In this document: positions 16,694 to 25,007 of the stretch, one piece after another
Layout: every line of letters starts with the position of its first letter
Position numbering within the stretch: position 1 is the first letter of the stretch
Source of the DNA: Caldilineaceae bacterium
GTDB lineage: Bacteria; Chloroflexota; Anaerolineae; Caldilineales; Caldilineaceae
NCBI GenBank assembly: GCA_026645575.1
Contig: JAPKMW010000029.1
Span: forward strand, 36,700 to 100,699
Direction of reading: 5' to 3'
Length of the DNA: 64,000 nucleotides
Notes under the pieces: generated by a model
The model's input: only the letters and a program-made list of their open reading frames with translations
Told to the model about the DNA's origin: nothing
The model's database searches: none
Position numbers and translations under genes: made by a program

Positions 16694-17857
16694 ATGACTG
16701 ATCGATCTTCCTGGCGTAACTTTGATTGGCCGCTCTTCTGGGCGGTGTTGCTCCTGTGTGGCATTGGGATCGGCATGATCTACAGTGCGACCTTTACGAC
16801 AATCGATCTGAAAGATCACTGGCTGCGCCAGGCGCTCTTTGCCGGCGCCGGTCTGGTTGGGTTGGTGGTGATTGCGCTCATCGACTACCGGCAATTGGAG
16901 ATTCTGGCGCTGCCGGCCTTTATCATCTTCGTGCTGTCACTGGTCGCTGTCGAACTTTTTGGCGAAAGCCAAGGCGGTTCGCAACGCTGGATCAACATTG
17001 GCGGCACCCTGGTACAGCCGACCGAATCGGGGAAATTTTTCCTGATTATCTTTATGGCCTGGTATCTCAGTTGGTATCGGGAATATATGGATCGCCTGCC
17101 CTATTTGATCATTGCTTTGATCCTCCTACTGGCGCCACTAGTGCTGGTCTATCTCCAACCCAACCTGGGGATGACGATCACCTATGCCTTTTTAGGCGGA
17201 ACCTTGATTCTGGTGAGTGGCGTGCGTTACTGGCAATTAGGGGTGTTGGGCGCCGGCGCCTTCGTGGCTGTTCCCCTGTTAGCAAACACAATGCAGGGGT
17301 ACATGGTGGAACGGCTCTGTATGTTTCTTGACCCGCAGCGCGTTGAACTGTTGAAACAATACCTGGATCCTTCGCAAATCCCGGATAGCTGCCACAGCGC
17401 CGAGGCGTTGAGTGATGCGAAATTTAATGTTGAGCAAGCCTTGATCGCTGTTGGCTCCGGTGATTGGCTGGGGCAGGGGTGGGCGCTGGGCAGTCAAAAT
17501 CAAGGCCACTTTTTGCGTGTCCGCCATACTGACTTTATCTTTAGCGTCATTGCCGAAGAGTTGGGGTTGGTGGGCGCCGTGATTATCCTCTTCCTTCTCT
17601 TCTTTGTGGTCTGGCGACTGCTCAACATTGCCGAACGCGCCCAGGATCATTTTGGCCGCCTGCTTGCCACCGGTGTGGCCGCCATTATCTTCTTTCAAAC
17701 CTTTAGCAATATCGGTATGAATATCGGCTTGCTTCCTGTCACCGGCTTAACGCTACCCTTTATCAGCTATGGCGGTAGTAGCCTGGTCTCTATGATGTTT
17801 GCGGTGGGGCTGGCCGAGAGCGTTATTATGCGTCACCGCAAGATCGAGTTTTTATGA
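16694..17857 (+). CDS. rodA: Peptidoglycan glycosyltransferase RodA (SEDS family)
   Basis: 387 residues with about ten membrane segments. SEDS signatures: GGSQRWINIGGTLVQPTESG, AIGSGDW-like AVGSGDWLGQGWALGSQ, HTDFIFSVIAEELG and GLTLPFISYGGSSLVSMM. The ATG at 16694 has AGGA six bases upstream; the open frame to 16625 is repeat sequence. RodA polymerises glycan strands with PBP2. The large loop before AVGSGD (about residues 205-240) is longer than usual. Placement after minD suggests coordinated control of elongation and septum placement. Confidence 0.93.
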   Translation: MTDRSSWRNFDWPLFWAVLLLCGIGIGMIYSATFTTIDLKDHWLRQALFAGAGLVGLVVIALIDYRQLEILALPAFIIFVLSLVAVELFGESQGGSQRWINIGGTLVQPTESGKFFLIIFMAWYLSWYREYMDRLPYLIIALILLLAPLVLVYLQPNLGMTITYAFLGGTLILVSGVRYWQLGVLGAGAFVAVPLLANTMQGYMVERLCMFLDPQRVELLKQYLDPSQIPDSCHSAEALSDAKFNVEQALIAVGSGDWLGQGWALGSQNQGHFLRVRHTDFIFSVIAEELGLVGAVIILFLLFFVVWRLLNIAERAQDHFGRLLATGVAAIIFFQTFSNIGMNIGLLPVTGLTLPFISYGGSSLVSMMFAVGLAESVIMRHRKIEFL

Positions 17858-17990
17858 CGCCATCCTACAGCAGAGCGAGCGTGAGCGCATAGCCTGTTCC
17901 ACCCACCCACGCTCATCTTCAGTCTGTAACAGGCCGTCTGACAGTCTCTGCATTGCGGACAGCTTTACATCGTTGCGTTGCCATGAAACT

Positions 17991-18020
17991 TTGACAAATC
18001 TTTTTCCCATCGACTACAAT
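17991..18020 (+). promoter_or_regulatory. Promoter of the PQQ-propeller lipoprotein gene
   Basis: TTGACA at 17991-17996 and TACAAT at 18015-18020, spacer 18 bases, 81 bases before the start codon. The 243-base gap after rodA (17858-18100) otherwise holds only a weak 7-bp stem (gcctgtt 17892, aacaggc 17928). Confidence 0.7.
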
Positions 18021-18100
18021 ACCTCCACCCACTTTACTGCATTGCAAGATCCGTTCAAGTTTGGATATACGTGTTTTTTTCGTTCAACCGCCATTTGTCT

Positions 18101-19255
18101 ATGATAAGGCTGAGTTGTCTATTGGTCGTAGGCTGTTTTCTGGCAGCTTGCACCATCGGCTCATTTCGCGATCCCCTACGCACAGCCACAGCGTCTGATC
18201 TACCCTGGCCGATGGAAGGGGCCGGCCCCCAACGTAACCGGGCCACCGCTGCCCAAATCACACCACCGCTGGTCGCACAAGATCGCTTTGTCGTTGGCGG
18301 TGATACGCAGTTGGGCAGTCCCGTTTCGGTAACAAAGGAAATGCTCTTTGCTGATGGCGACCATCGTTTACATGCCTTTGGTTTGGCGGATGGGCAAGAG
18401 CGTTGGCGGATTGATCTGTTGGGGTCTTATCTGTCGCCGGCTGTGGCTGATGACCGGATCTTTGTGCGGGTCGAATCCGGCGAACAGGGCTATCTGGTGG
18501 CGCTGGATTTGGCGACTGGCGAACCACGATGGGACTATCAATTCCCTAAGGTGGGCAGTTCGCACAACAATGTAGGAGGGCATGTCACCTCACCAGTGAT
18601 TGTGGGAAATTCAGTGCTGGTTGGCGCCGCTGAAACGATGACCGCCCTAGATGTCCAAAGCGGGGCTGTCCAGTGGAGCTTTGCGGCTGAGGAACCAATC
18701 ACAGCAGCGGCAGCGGTGGCGGCGGACACGGTTTATTTTGCTGATTTTACCCACCTGTACGCCCTCGCGTTGGAGAGTGGTGTGGAGCGGTGGCGTTTCC
18801 AGTTGGACGCGCCAACACTCTTTTTTGCCCCGATCGTTGCCGATGGCAAGGTTTTTACCACGAGTAAAAATACAATTCACGCTGTCGACGCCCAAAGTGG
18901 TCGCGAAGTATGGCAACGCACTTTTCAACAGTTTGATGTCATTCCGGCCGCGGCAACTGGCGATCAACTTTATGTCAAAGCGGTGAATCAATTGTGGGCG
19001 CTAAACAGCGCCAGTGGTGAAGTGCAATGGAACTATGCCACTGTCAATTTCCTCTCGTTGCCGGCTGTCACCGCTGAGGAACTCTACATGATCGTTCGCA
19101 GCGACAACGGCAGTTATCTCCAAGCCTTACGCCGTAGCGATGGCAAGATGGTCTGGCAATCGGAGAAGTTGCAACTGAGCAACAGTGCGCCGGTAGCCGC
19201 CGGCAATGCCATCTATGTGCGCACAACGAATGGTGGAGTTCTCGGTTTTCGGTGA
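18101..19255 (+). CDS. PQQ-binding-like beta-propeller lipoprotein
   Basis: 384 residues. Signal peptide with lipobox LAAC, Cys17 being the lipidation site (LSCLLVVGCFLAACTIGS). The rest consists of repeated blades with motifs such as LYALALESGVERWRF, IHAVDAQSGREVWQ and LWALNSASGEVQWNY, as in PQQ-like/BamB-type propellers. No PQQ dehydrogenase catalytic residues are evident, so it is likely a structural or sensor protein outside the membrane. It precedes the sugar importer genes by 24 bases and may be cotranscribed. Confidence 0.82.
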   Translation: MIRLSCLLVVGCFLAACTIGSFRDPLRTATASDLPWPMEGAGPQRNRATAAQITPPLVAQDRFVVGGDTQLGSPVSVTKEMLFADGDHRLHAFGLADGQERWRIDLLGSYLSPAVADDRIFVRVESGEQGYLVALDLATGEPRWDYQFPKVGSSHNNVGGHVTSPVIVGNSVLVGAAETMTALDVQSGAVQWSFAAEEPITAAAAVAADTVYFADFTHLYALALESGVERWRFQLDAPTLFFAPIVADGKVFTTSKNTIHAVDAQSGREVWQRTFQQFDVIPAAATGDQLYVKAVNQLWALNSASGEVQWNYATVNFLSLPAVTAEELYMIVRSDNGSYLQALRRSDGKMVWQSEKLQLSNSAPVAAGNAIYVRTTNGGVLGFR

Positions 19256-19279
19256 TTAAATTTTGAAAAGGAGCGTCCC

Positions 19280-20233
19280 ATGTTGGGTATTCTGCCCAAA
19301 AGCAAACTGGCGCGACGGGAAGCCGGTTGGTTTTACTTCTTTATCTCACCCTGGATCATCGGTTTTTTGCTCTTTACCGGTGGCCCCATTGTTGCCTCCT
19401 TTGCCATCAGCTTTAGCCAGTACAACATCTCCAAACCGCCCAAATGGATTGGCTTTGAAAATTACACCACGCTCTTTCAAGATGATATTTTCTATAAATC
19501 GCTGCAAGTTTCGACCTACTATACGGCGCTGGCGGTGCCGGTCGGCATTATCTTTGCGTTGGGATTGGCCGTCTTGTTGAACCAGCGGGTGCCAATCCTG
19601 AGCGTCTTCCGCACGATTTATTATATTCCTTCGCTCATTGCCGGCAGCGTTGCGGTAGCGATTCTCTTCCAGTGGTTGCTCAACCCTACCTCCGGCATTG
19701 TCAACTATGTCATCTCCTATTTGGTTGGCCCGAATGGTCTGATCCCGCTCGGCATTATCGGCCCTGGTTGGTTCTTTTCACCGGATTGGGTGGTGCCAGC
19801 CTTTGTGATCATGAGCTTGTGGGGCTTGGGCGGCTCGATGATCATCTATCTGGCGGCGTTGCAAGGGGTGCCGACAGCCCTCTACGAAGCGGCTATTATC
19901 GATGGCGCCAACGCCTGGCAGCAGTTCCGCAATGTCACCCTGCCCATGATTTCACCGGTAATTTTGTTTACCTTTATCACGGGGATCATCGGCTCGTTCC
20001 AGGTCTTTACGCCGGCCTATGTCATCTCCGGCGGCACTGGTGGCCCGGCCTACGCCTCCATGTTTTATGTCCTCTATCTCTACCTGAATGCCTTCCGACG
20101 CTATCGCTTTGGCTACTCGGCAGCGCAGGCATGGATTCTCTTTATTGTAATTCTGGTGCTCACCTATTTCATGTTGCAGGTCTCGCGCCGCTCGGTCTAC
20201 TACGAATCGGCCAGTGATGAAAAGGTGCTTTAA
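19280..20233 (+). CDS. Carbohydrate ABC transporter permease (MalF type)
   Basis: 317 residues with six membrane segments. The start MLGILPKSKLARREAGWFYF and the EAA loop YEAAIIDGANAWQQFRNVTL (ATPase docking) are typical of the CUT1 family inner-membrane components. It pairs with the next permease and with the binding protein at 21295. Shine-Dalgarno AAAGGAG is upstream. No ATPase gene lies in this cluster; CUT1 systems often share a common MsmK/UgpC-like ATPase. Confidence 0.9.
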   Translation: MLGILPKSKLARREAGWFYFFISPWIIGFLLFTGGPIVASFAISFSQYNISKPPKWIGFENYTTLFQDDIFYKSLQVSTYYTALAVPVGIIFALGLAVLLNQRVPILSVFRTIYYIPSLIAGSVAVAILFQWLLNPTSGIVNYVISYLVGPNGLIPLGIIGPGWFFSPDWVVPAFVIMSLWGLGGSMIIYLAALQGVPTALYEAAIIDGANAWQQFRNVTLPMISPVILFTFITGIIGSFQVFTPAYVISGGTGGPAYASMFYVLYLYLNAFRRYRFGYSAAQAWILFIVILVLTYFMLQVSRRSVYYESASDEKVL

Positions 20234-20245
20234 GCAAAGGAGGGT

Positions 20246-21157
20246 ATGATGGCAGAACAAGCGCTTTCAAGACCAGTGCAGCGGACAGGGGCCAGCAACC
20301 CGCCCCGTCGCTTTGCCAGCAAACGGTTTCAAGAGAATCTGACCAGCATCATTGCCACGGTGATTGTGACCGCCGGGGCGCTCATTATTTTGTTCCCGGT
20401 GGTCTGGATGCTTTCGACTTCGCTCAAGGGGCAGGTCGAGGCGCTAAAGATGCCGCCCAACTGGATTCCGGCCAAGATTCAGTGGAATAACTACTACGAC
20501 GCCCTTACCTTTAATCGTTTTGATCTTTACTTCCTCAACACCACCTACTATGCGGTGATGGTGATGATTGCCGAAGCGGTTTCCTGTTCCTTTATTGCCT
20601 TTGGCTTTGCTCGCCTGCGGGCGCCGGGGAAAAATCTGCTCTTTATGTTTGTCTTGGCAACCCTGATGTTGCCGGAACAGGTGACGCTGATTCCCCGCTA
20701 TATCCTCTTTGTCTCCTATTTCGGCTGGCGCAACACCTATTGGCCCATGATTGTCCCGGCCTGGTTTGGCAGCGCCTACCTTATCTTCCTGGTGCGCCAA
20801 TTCTATATGACGGTGCCGAAGGAGTATGACGAAGCGGCGCTCATCGAAGGGGCGAACTGGCTCACGATCTGGTGGCGGATTATGATGCCGCTTTCTAAGC
20901 CGGTGGTTGGCGCGATGGCGATCATGTCCTTTATGTTCCACTGGAATGACTACTTGCGCCCCCTGATTTACATTGATGAGAATAAACTTTTTCCGGTCAG
21001 CTTGGGCCTCTCCATGTTCCAGGCCCCCTTTGGCGGTACACCGCTCCATTGGTTGATGGCTGCGTCGCTGACGGCGGTGCTGCCCTGTATCATCATCTTC
21101 TTCTTTGCCCAACGCTACTTTATGCAAGGCATTGTGGTGAGTGGGGTGAAAGGCTAA
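20246..21157 (+). CDS. Carbohydrate ABC transporter permease (MalG type)
   Basis: 303 residues, six membrane segments; EAA loop YDEAALIEGANWLTIWWRIM followed by PLSKP. The N-terminal cytoplasmic extension of about 35 residues is Ser/Arg-rich. AAAGGAGGGT precedes the ATG directly, so the second ATG (20249) could also be used. Second permease of the importer; a perfect hairpin separates it from the binding-protein gene. Confidence 0.9.
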   Translation: MMAEQALSRPVQRTGASNPPRRFASKRFQENLTSIIATVIVTAGALIILFPVVWMLSTSLKGQVEALKMPPNWIPAKIQWNNYYDALTFNRFDLYFLNTTYYAVMVMIAEAVSCSFIAFGFARLRAPGKNLLFMFVLATLMLPEQVTLIPRYILFVSYFGWRNTYWPMIVPAWFGSAYLIFLVRQFYMTVPKEYDEAALIEGANWLTIWWRIMMPLSKPVVGAMAIMSFMFHWNDYLRPLIYIDENKLFPVSLGLSMFQAPFGGTPLHWLMAASLTAVLPCIIIFFFAQRYFMQGIVVSGVKG

Positions 21158-21160
21158 ATT

Positions 21161-21228
21161 ATCGTAGGTGCGGTTTGTAACCGCACGGTTCTCCGTAGGC
21201 AAGTGCGGTTACAAACCGCACCTACGAT
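21161..21228. repeat. Perfect 25-bp inverted repeat with self-complementary arms
   Basis: Left arm 21161-21185, right arm 21204-21228, loop 18 bases. Each arm region also folds on itself (gtgcggtt-tgt-aaccgcac at 21168-21186). It sits between permease and binding-protein genes, where differential expression is commonly set. Confidence 0.92.
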
Positions 21229-21294
21229 AGTAGCTTCTTGCTTCGCTTGTTCATATAATCTGTACAAATTTTCTTGACGAAAGGGAAAACAGCT

Positions 21295-22719
21295 ATGGCT
21301 AAACAGAAATGGTTGATTTTACTGTCGGTGCTGGTGATGCTCTCGCTGGCGCTGGCGGCTTGTCCGGCTGCCGCACCCGGCGGCGGTGAGGCGGCTGCCG
21401 GTGATAGCGGCGCCGCAGCGGGTGGCGAGAAGCGCGAACTGGTCTGGATGGTGCGCAACAATCCAGTCGAGAACCCATGGGAGACCGACGTGGTCAAGCC
21501 AGCCTTTGAGGCGGAAAATCCTGAGATCACGGTTAATATTCTCAACATTGCCCAGGCTGATATTGCTGTCAAGCGCGAAGCGATGATCGCCGCCGGTGAA
21601 CCGCTCCATGTCTGGTCAACCAACTGGGGTGGCGACGGCTTTGCCAGCGACCGCCATCGCGGCTTGATCACCGACCTGACGCCGTTGATCGAACGAGACA
21701 ACTTTGACACCAGCGTCTTCCTGCCCGAAGTACTCGCTATCTATAGCAGCGAAGGCAAAATCTATGGCTTACCCTTCCTGACCACAGGTAGCTACCTCTT
21801 CTACAACATGGATCTCTTCGATGCTGCTGGCATCGCCTACCCGCCCACCGACTGGGAAGATCCGGCTTGGACCTGGGATGCTGCACTGGAACTGGCGAAG
21901 CAGTTGACCCAAAACCCGGAAGATCCGGCCAACGCTGTCTATGGTTGGAACGAAGGTATCTGGCCAGCGGAAGCGATTGGCTGGCTCTTCAATGCCAGTC
22001 CGTGGCCCGATGGCGCCTTTGAAAGCGGCTTCGCTCAATCGGTCGATTTCACCAGTGAAAATGCGATTAAGGCATATCAAAGCAGGCACGATCTGTTCTA
22101 TCTACACAAAGTAGCGCCGAATCCTGAAGCTAGCCAGGCGCTGAGTAGCCTAGGCGGCGTCTTCGAGAGCGGCAAGGTGGCGATGAACACCACCGGCGGC
22201 TGGGGTTGGTGGGTCTATAGCCCGATCAAGCGGGGCGTTGAAGGCGGTTTCTGTTGGGGCGTTGCGCCGCTGCCGTTGGGTTCGCCCGATGCCGACAAGC
22301 GCGCCACAATCTTCACCGATCCGTGGGTCATCACCGCTGGCCTCGAAGATCAGGAATTGGAAGATGCCTGGAACTTTGTCAAATTCCTGGTGCGCGAAGA
22401 CAATGCCCGCACCTATATGCAGGCCACCAACACCCCGCCCACGCAGGGCAAGCTGTTGGAGGAATGGTATGGCCAATTTGAGTGCATGCAGCCCGAAGAT
22501 GTGAAGCAGGTCTATCAAGGCGCCTTTGCCCACGGTTATGAATCGAGCAACCACTTGATGGTGCGCTTTGACGAACTGAACCAGACCTGGGACAACCTCC
22601 TCTCTGAACTCTGGAACAACCCGGAAGCCAAGGCCGCCGATGTTCTGCCCAATGTAGAAGCCGCCGTCAACGAGGCGCTCGAACGCATTGCGCAAGAAGC
22701 GGAGTATGAGTTCAAATAG
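21295..22719 (+). CDS. Sugar ABC transporter substrate-binding lipoprotein
   Basis: 474 residues. Signal peptide with lipobox LAAC, lipidated Cys23, followed by an Ala/Gly-rich linker. SBP family 1 features include LITDLTPLIERDNFDTSVF, YGLPFLTTGSYLFYNMDLF and GKVAMNTTGGWGWWVY. It captures an extracellular carbohydrate for the permeases at 19280-21157. ATG chosen because AAGGG lies nine bases upstream; a TTG at 21274 precedes that site. The gene ends at a strong bidirectional terminator-like hairpin. Confidence 0.9.
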   Translation: MAKQKWLILLSVLVMLSLALAACPAAAPGGGEAAAGDSGAAAGGEKRELVWMVRNNPVENPWETDVVKPAFEAENPEITVNILNIAQADIAVKREAMIAAGEPLHVWSTNWGGDGFASDRHRGLITDLTPLIERDNFDTSVFLPEVLAIYSSEGKIYGLPFLTTGSYLFYNMDLFDAAGIAYPPTDWEDPAWTWDAALELAKQLTQNPEDPANAVYGWNEGIWPAEAIGWLFNASPWPDGAFESGFAQSVDFTSENAIKAYQSRHDLFYLHKVAPNPEASQALSSLGGVFESGKVAMNTTGGWGWWVYSPIKRGVEGGFCWGVAPLPLGSPDADKRATIFTDPWVITAGLEDQELEDAWNFVKFLVREDNARTYMQATNTPPTQGKLLEEWYGQFECMQPEDVKQVYQGAFAHGYESSNHLMVRFDELNQTWDNLLSELWNNPEAKAADVLPNVEAAVNEALERIAQEAEYEFK

Positions 22720-22730
22720 GTTGTTGCACG

Positions 22731-22818
22731 TAGGAATGGCCTAACGTATAGCAATAAAGAGGCGCAGCCAGTCGGCTGCGCCTCTTTATTGCTGTAGCTA
22801 AATTAGGCTATTCCTAGT
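22731..22818. terminator. Bidirectional hairpin between convergent genes
   Basis: Perfect 20-bp arms at 22750-22769 and 22774-22793 with a four-base loop; an outer pair (aggaat.gcctaa at 22731, ttaggctattcct at 22806) extends it. The upper arm ends in ctctttatt and the lower in aataaagag, giving weak U-tracts both ways. It ends both the importer operon and the formamidase gene. Confidence 0.85.
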
Positions 22819-24137
22819 TAGCCAATCCCATATTGATCCCGAATAAAGGGCGCCAACCCCAGCTTTTCCAGCCGATCAAGCGGTGCGCGGAAAGTCACTT
22901 GCACGACACCCGGATGGCGACCAATCTCAATGGCGCCGGTAATCGTGGCGCGGTTCTTGACCTCCGGCACGGTCATGCCCAGCAACTTGGCGGCGCGGGC
23001 CAGACCATTGTCGGTGGCGGCGTTCAAATCCGGCCCGGTGCCGATGACCGAGATGGGGGCTGATTCTTCCAGCGCCGGCACACCCCACGACTTGGCAATT
23101 TCGGCGGCGCGGGTGCGCTCTTCGGCGGTCAAGGGTTTGGCCAGGAAGGGCAAATCTTCGGCCACCGGCAGAATAAGCGGGCCTTCCAAGTTCAAGCCCT
23201 TGAGCAAGTGAACCTGTAACGTCACCGTGCCGGAGACATCGCAAGTATGGCCGGCAATTTCGCCATCGCCCTGGAGCGCGTGCATGTCGCCCAAATAGAT
23301 GCCGCCGCCGGCGGTCTTGACTGGGCAGATGAGAATCGCCCCGGCGCGCACGGCATCGATGTCCATGTGACCATCGGTGCGTGCTTCCAGTTGGTCGCCG
23401 GTAATGCCATACTCGTGGGGTGCGCCGATGAGGAAGGAGCCAAAGTCGCCGGCATTGTGGGAATCGGGCAAACAGATGGCCGGCGTGGTGCCGAGTTGAC
23501 CCATAAACGGGCGCAAGCGGGCGACAACCCCCACCAAATCTGACGGCGCAAAGGTCAGAATCGGATTTTGCACTGAGTTCTCCGGCAAGGCGGCATAACG
23601 GGCCGCACTGCTGGCGATCTCCTCTGCGGCCTCGGCCTGAAGCGTCACACCCACCGAACGATTGCCGTCAAAGGCGATGGTGTAGCCGTTGGTAAAGGTA
23701 AAGGGGGTGGCATCGGCGCCGCAATTGTCACAGCGCACGGCCGTTGGCCCAATGCCTTCGGTGTGGGTTTTCGGGTAGAGCGTGCCGCACTGTGGACATT
23801 TACCGGCCACATAGGGATCGCCCAGAAAGCGGCCCTCCATCCACTGGTCATTGCCGGACGAGGTCGCCAACGAGGTGATCTTGATGTCGCGGATGCGCAA
23901 CACAATGGCGTCACCCACCTCGGCACCTGCGACCGCCACCGGCTTGGTCACTTCATGACCGCCGCGAATCGCCGGCGTGATCATCGGCCCCCAACAGCCG
24001 GGCGCCGTGTTGGCGATAATATGGCCGCCATCGCGCACCGGCCCCAACATTGGTCGCGCCGGGTCAAGCAAACCATCGGTAAATTGATCGACATAGACTG
24101 TTTCATGGCCCTGCTGACTGCGTGGTTGTTCACTCAT
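22818..24137 (-). CDS. Acetamidase/formamidase family protein with inserted zinc ribbon
   Basis: 439 residues. The FmdA/AmdA signature is present (YLGDMHALQGDGEIAGHTCD), with DAVRAGAILICPVKTAGGGI upstream. These enzymes hydrolyse formamide or short amides to ammonia. Unusually, CPQC at 114-117 and CDNC at 136-139 form a four-cysteine zinc-ribbon-like insertion. AGGAGG precedes the ATG at 24137. It shares the neighbourhood with molybdenum-hydroxylase parts, but a functional link is only possible, not shown. Confidence 0.85.
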   Translation of the reverse strand: MSEQPRSQQGHETVYVDQFTDGLLDPARPMLGPVRDGGHIIANTAPGCWGPMITPAIRGGHEVTKPVAVAGAEVGDAIVLRIRDIKITSLATSSGNDQWMEGRFLGDPYVAGKCPQCGTLYPKTHTEGIGPTAVRCDNCGADATPFTFTNGYTIAFDGNRSVGVTLQAEAAEEIASSAARYAALPENSVQNPILTFAPSDLVGVVARLRPFMGQLGTTPAICLPDSHNAGDFGSFLIGAPHEYGITGDQLEARTDGHMDIDAVRAGAILICPVKTAGGGIYLGDMHALQGDGEIAGHTCDVSGTVTLQVHLLKGLNLEGPLILPVAEDLPFLAKPLTAEERTRAAEIAKSWGVPALEESAPISVIGTGPDLNAATDNGLARAAKLLGMTVPEVKNRATITGAIEIGRHPGVVQVTFRAPLDRLEKLGLAPFIRDQYGIG

Positions 24138-24160
24138 AAAGCAATCCTCCTGATGAAGTA

Positions 24161-24285
24161 GAGATAAAGAGATTGAGCGATTGAGATATACACAGTAGTC
24201 CGCAGTCCTAAGTCCAGCGTCCAAAGTCAGGCTCGATAGCGTTGCGGTCTACTGATACAATCTCTTTATCGCTCAATCTCTCTTG
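24161..24285. repeat. Nested hairpin: agattgag family outside, agtccgcagtcc family inside
   Basis: Outer arms gataaagagattg at 24163-24175 and caatctctttatc at 24258-24270. Inner arms agtagtccgca at 24194-24204 and tgcggtctact at 24243-24253 (one mismatch). Two repeat families are thus inserted one within the other. Confidence 0.75.
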
Positions 24286-24331
24286 TCTTGATATGACCTG
24301 GCAATCCATGGTTGATTGCCGGCAAAACTTA

Positions 24332-24362
24332 CTCACCTTGTCATCCAGTCATCTTGTCACCT
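24332..24362. repeat. Single arm of the gacaaggtgac family overlapping a MoaD-like gene
   Basis: tcaccttgtcatccagtcatc... is one arm only. It encodes the last residues and the stop codon of the MoaD-like gene on the minus strand. Confidence 0.75.
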
Positions 24363-24607
24363 GCCCCGCCCGCCGCCGGCAAGAGCAACAACAACTCTGC
24401 GCCATCGGTCAGCGGCGTGGTCGTCTCGACATGGCGTCCGCCAAGCATAGGCAAGGCGCGTTCCAACCGACCGGCCAGGGTTGGGTGTTGGGTGGTAATG
24501 GCGGCCACCGCCGTTGCCACCGTTGCGCCGGTCGGCAAGGCCAGCGCTAATCGGGTTTGTCCGGCGGCATAGGCCAGACCGGCGCTTAGACGTACTTGAA
24601 TGTTCAT
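24341..24607 (-). CDS. MoaD/ThiS-family sulfur-carrier-like protein with altered C-terminus
   Basis: 88 residues from the ATG at 24607 (MNIQVRLSAGLAYAAGQTRL). The beta-grasp pattern and the end LLLLLPAAGG match MoaD, which carries sulfur on a C-terminal GlyGly for molybdopterin synthesis. Here GG (80-81) is followed by AGDKMTG, seven residues encoded by an intruding repeat arm. Since activation by MoeB/ThiF-type enzymes needs a free terminal Gly, it should be inactive unless trimmed. It is one of three such small proteins in the window. Confidence 0.75.
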   Translation of the reverse strand: MNIQVRLSAGLAYAAGQTRLALALPTGATVATAVAAITTQHPTLAGRLERALPMLGGRHVETTTPLTDGAELLLLLPAAGGAGDKMTG

Positions 24608-24707
24608 GAGTAAGATCCAGTGATCGATAAGTAGCAGATTGATACCACTATTGTACCGCAGCCCCTGAAAATGGCACAATCGGCGCTAATTAGGTAGATA
24701 GCTTAGA

Positions 24708-24736
24708 TTGGTAGAGACCAGAGGGTATAGTATAAT
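24708..24736 (+). promoter_or_regulatory. Strong-looking promoter upstream of a toxin-antitoxin remnant
   Basis: TTGGTA at 24708-24713, 17-base spacer, TATAAT at 24731-24736. It presumably drove the former antitoxin gene and may now transcribe the peptidase gene at 25004. Confidence 0.7.
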
Positions 24737-24796
24737 ACTCGCGACAAAGCGGTCTGCAAGGACTGTTGGATTCGATGGTGTGATGCAGGGGACGAG

Positions 24797-25007
24797 ATGT
24801 CACAACTTATTATTGAATTACCAGAACCATATTCTACCTATCCCCGTTGCGCATTTACATCAAGTCGCACAACTACCTTTCCACCATCCTGATCCCTTTG
24901 ATTGTCTGTTGATTGCACAAAGTCAGGTCGAGCGTGTACCGCTACTTAGTCGCGATCCTATGTTTGATCGCTACAATATCCAGCGTAGTTGGACAACTAC
25001 TTCATGA
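24797..25007 (+). pseudogene. Deletion scar joining an antitoxin start to a PIN-domain toxin end
   Basis: An ATG at 24797 with GGGGA upstream starts MSQLIIELPEPY, like the beginning of a small antitoxin. From about 24828 another frame reads ILPIPVAHLHQVAQLPFHH, then DPFDCLLIAQSQ and LLSRDPMFDRYNIQ, the C-terminal part of a VapC-type PIN RNase with its conserved DPFD and RDP acidic positions. The middle (most of the antitoxin and the first half of the toxin) is missing and the two pieces are out of frame. Nothing functional is expected to be made. Confidence 0.75.
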
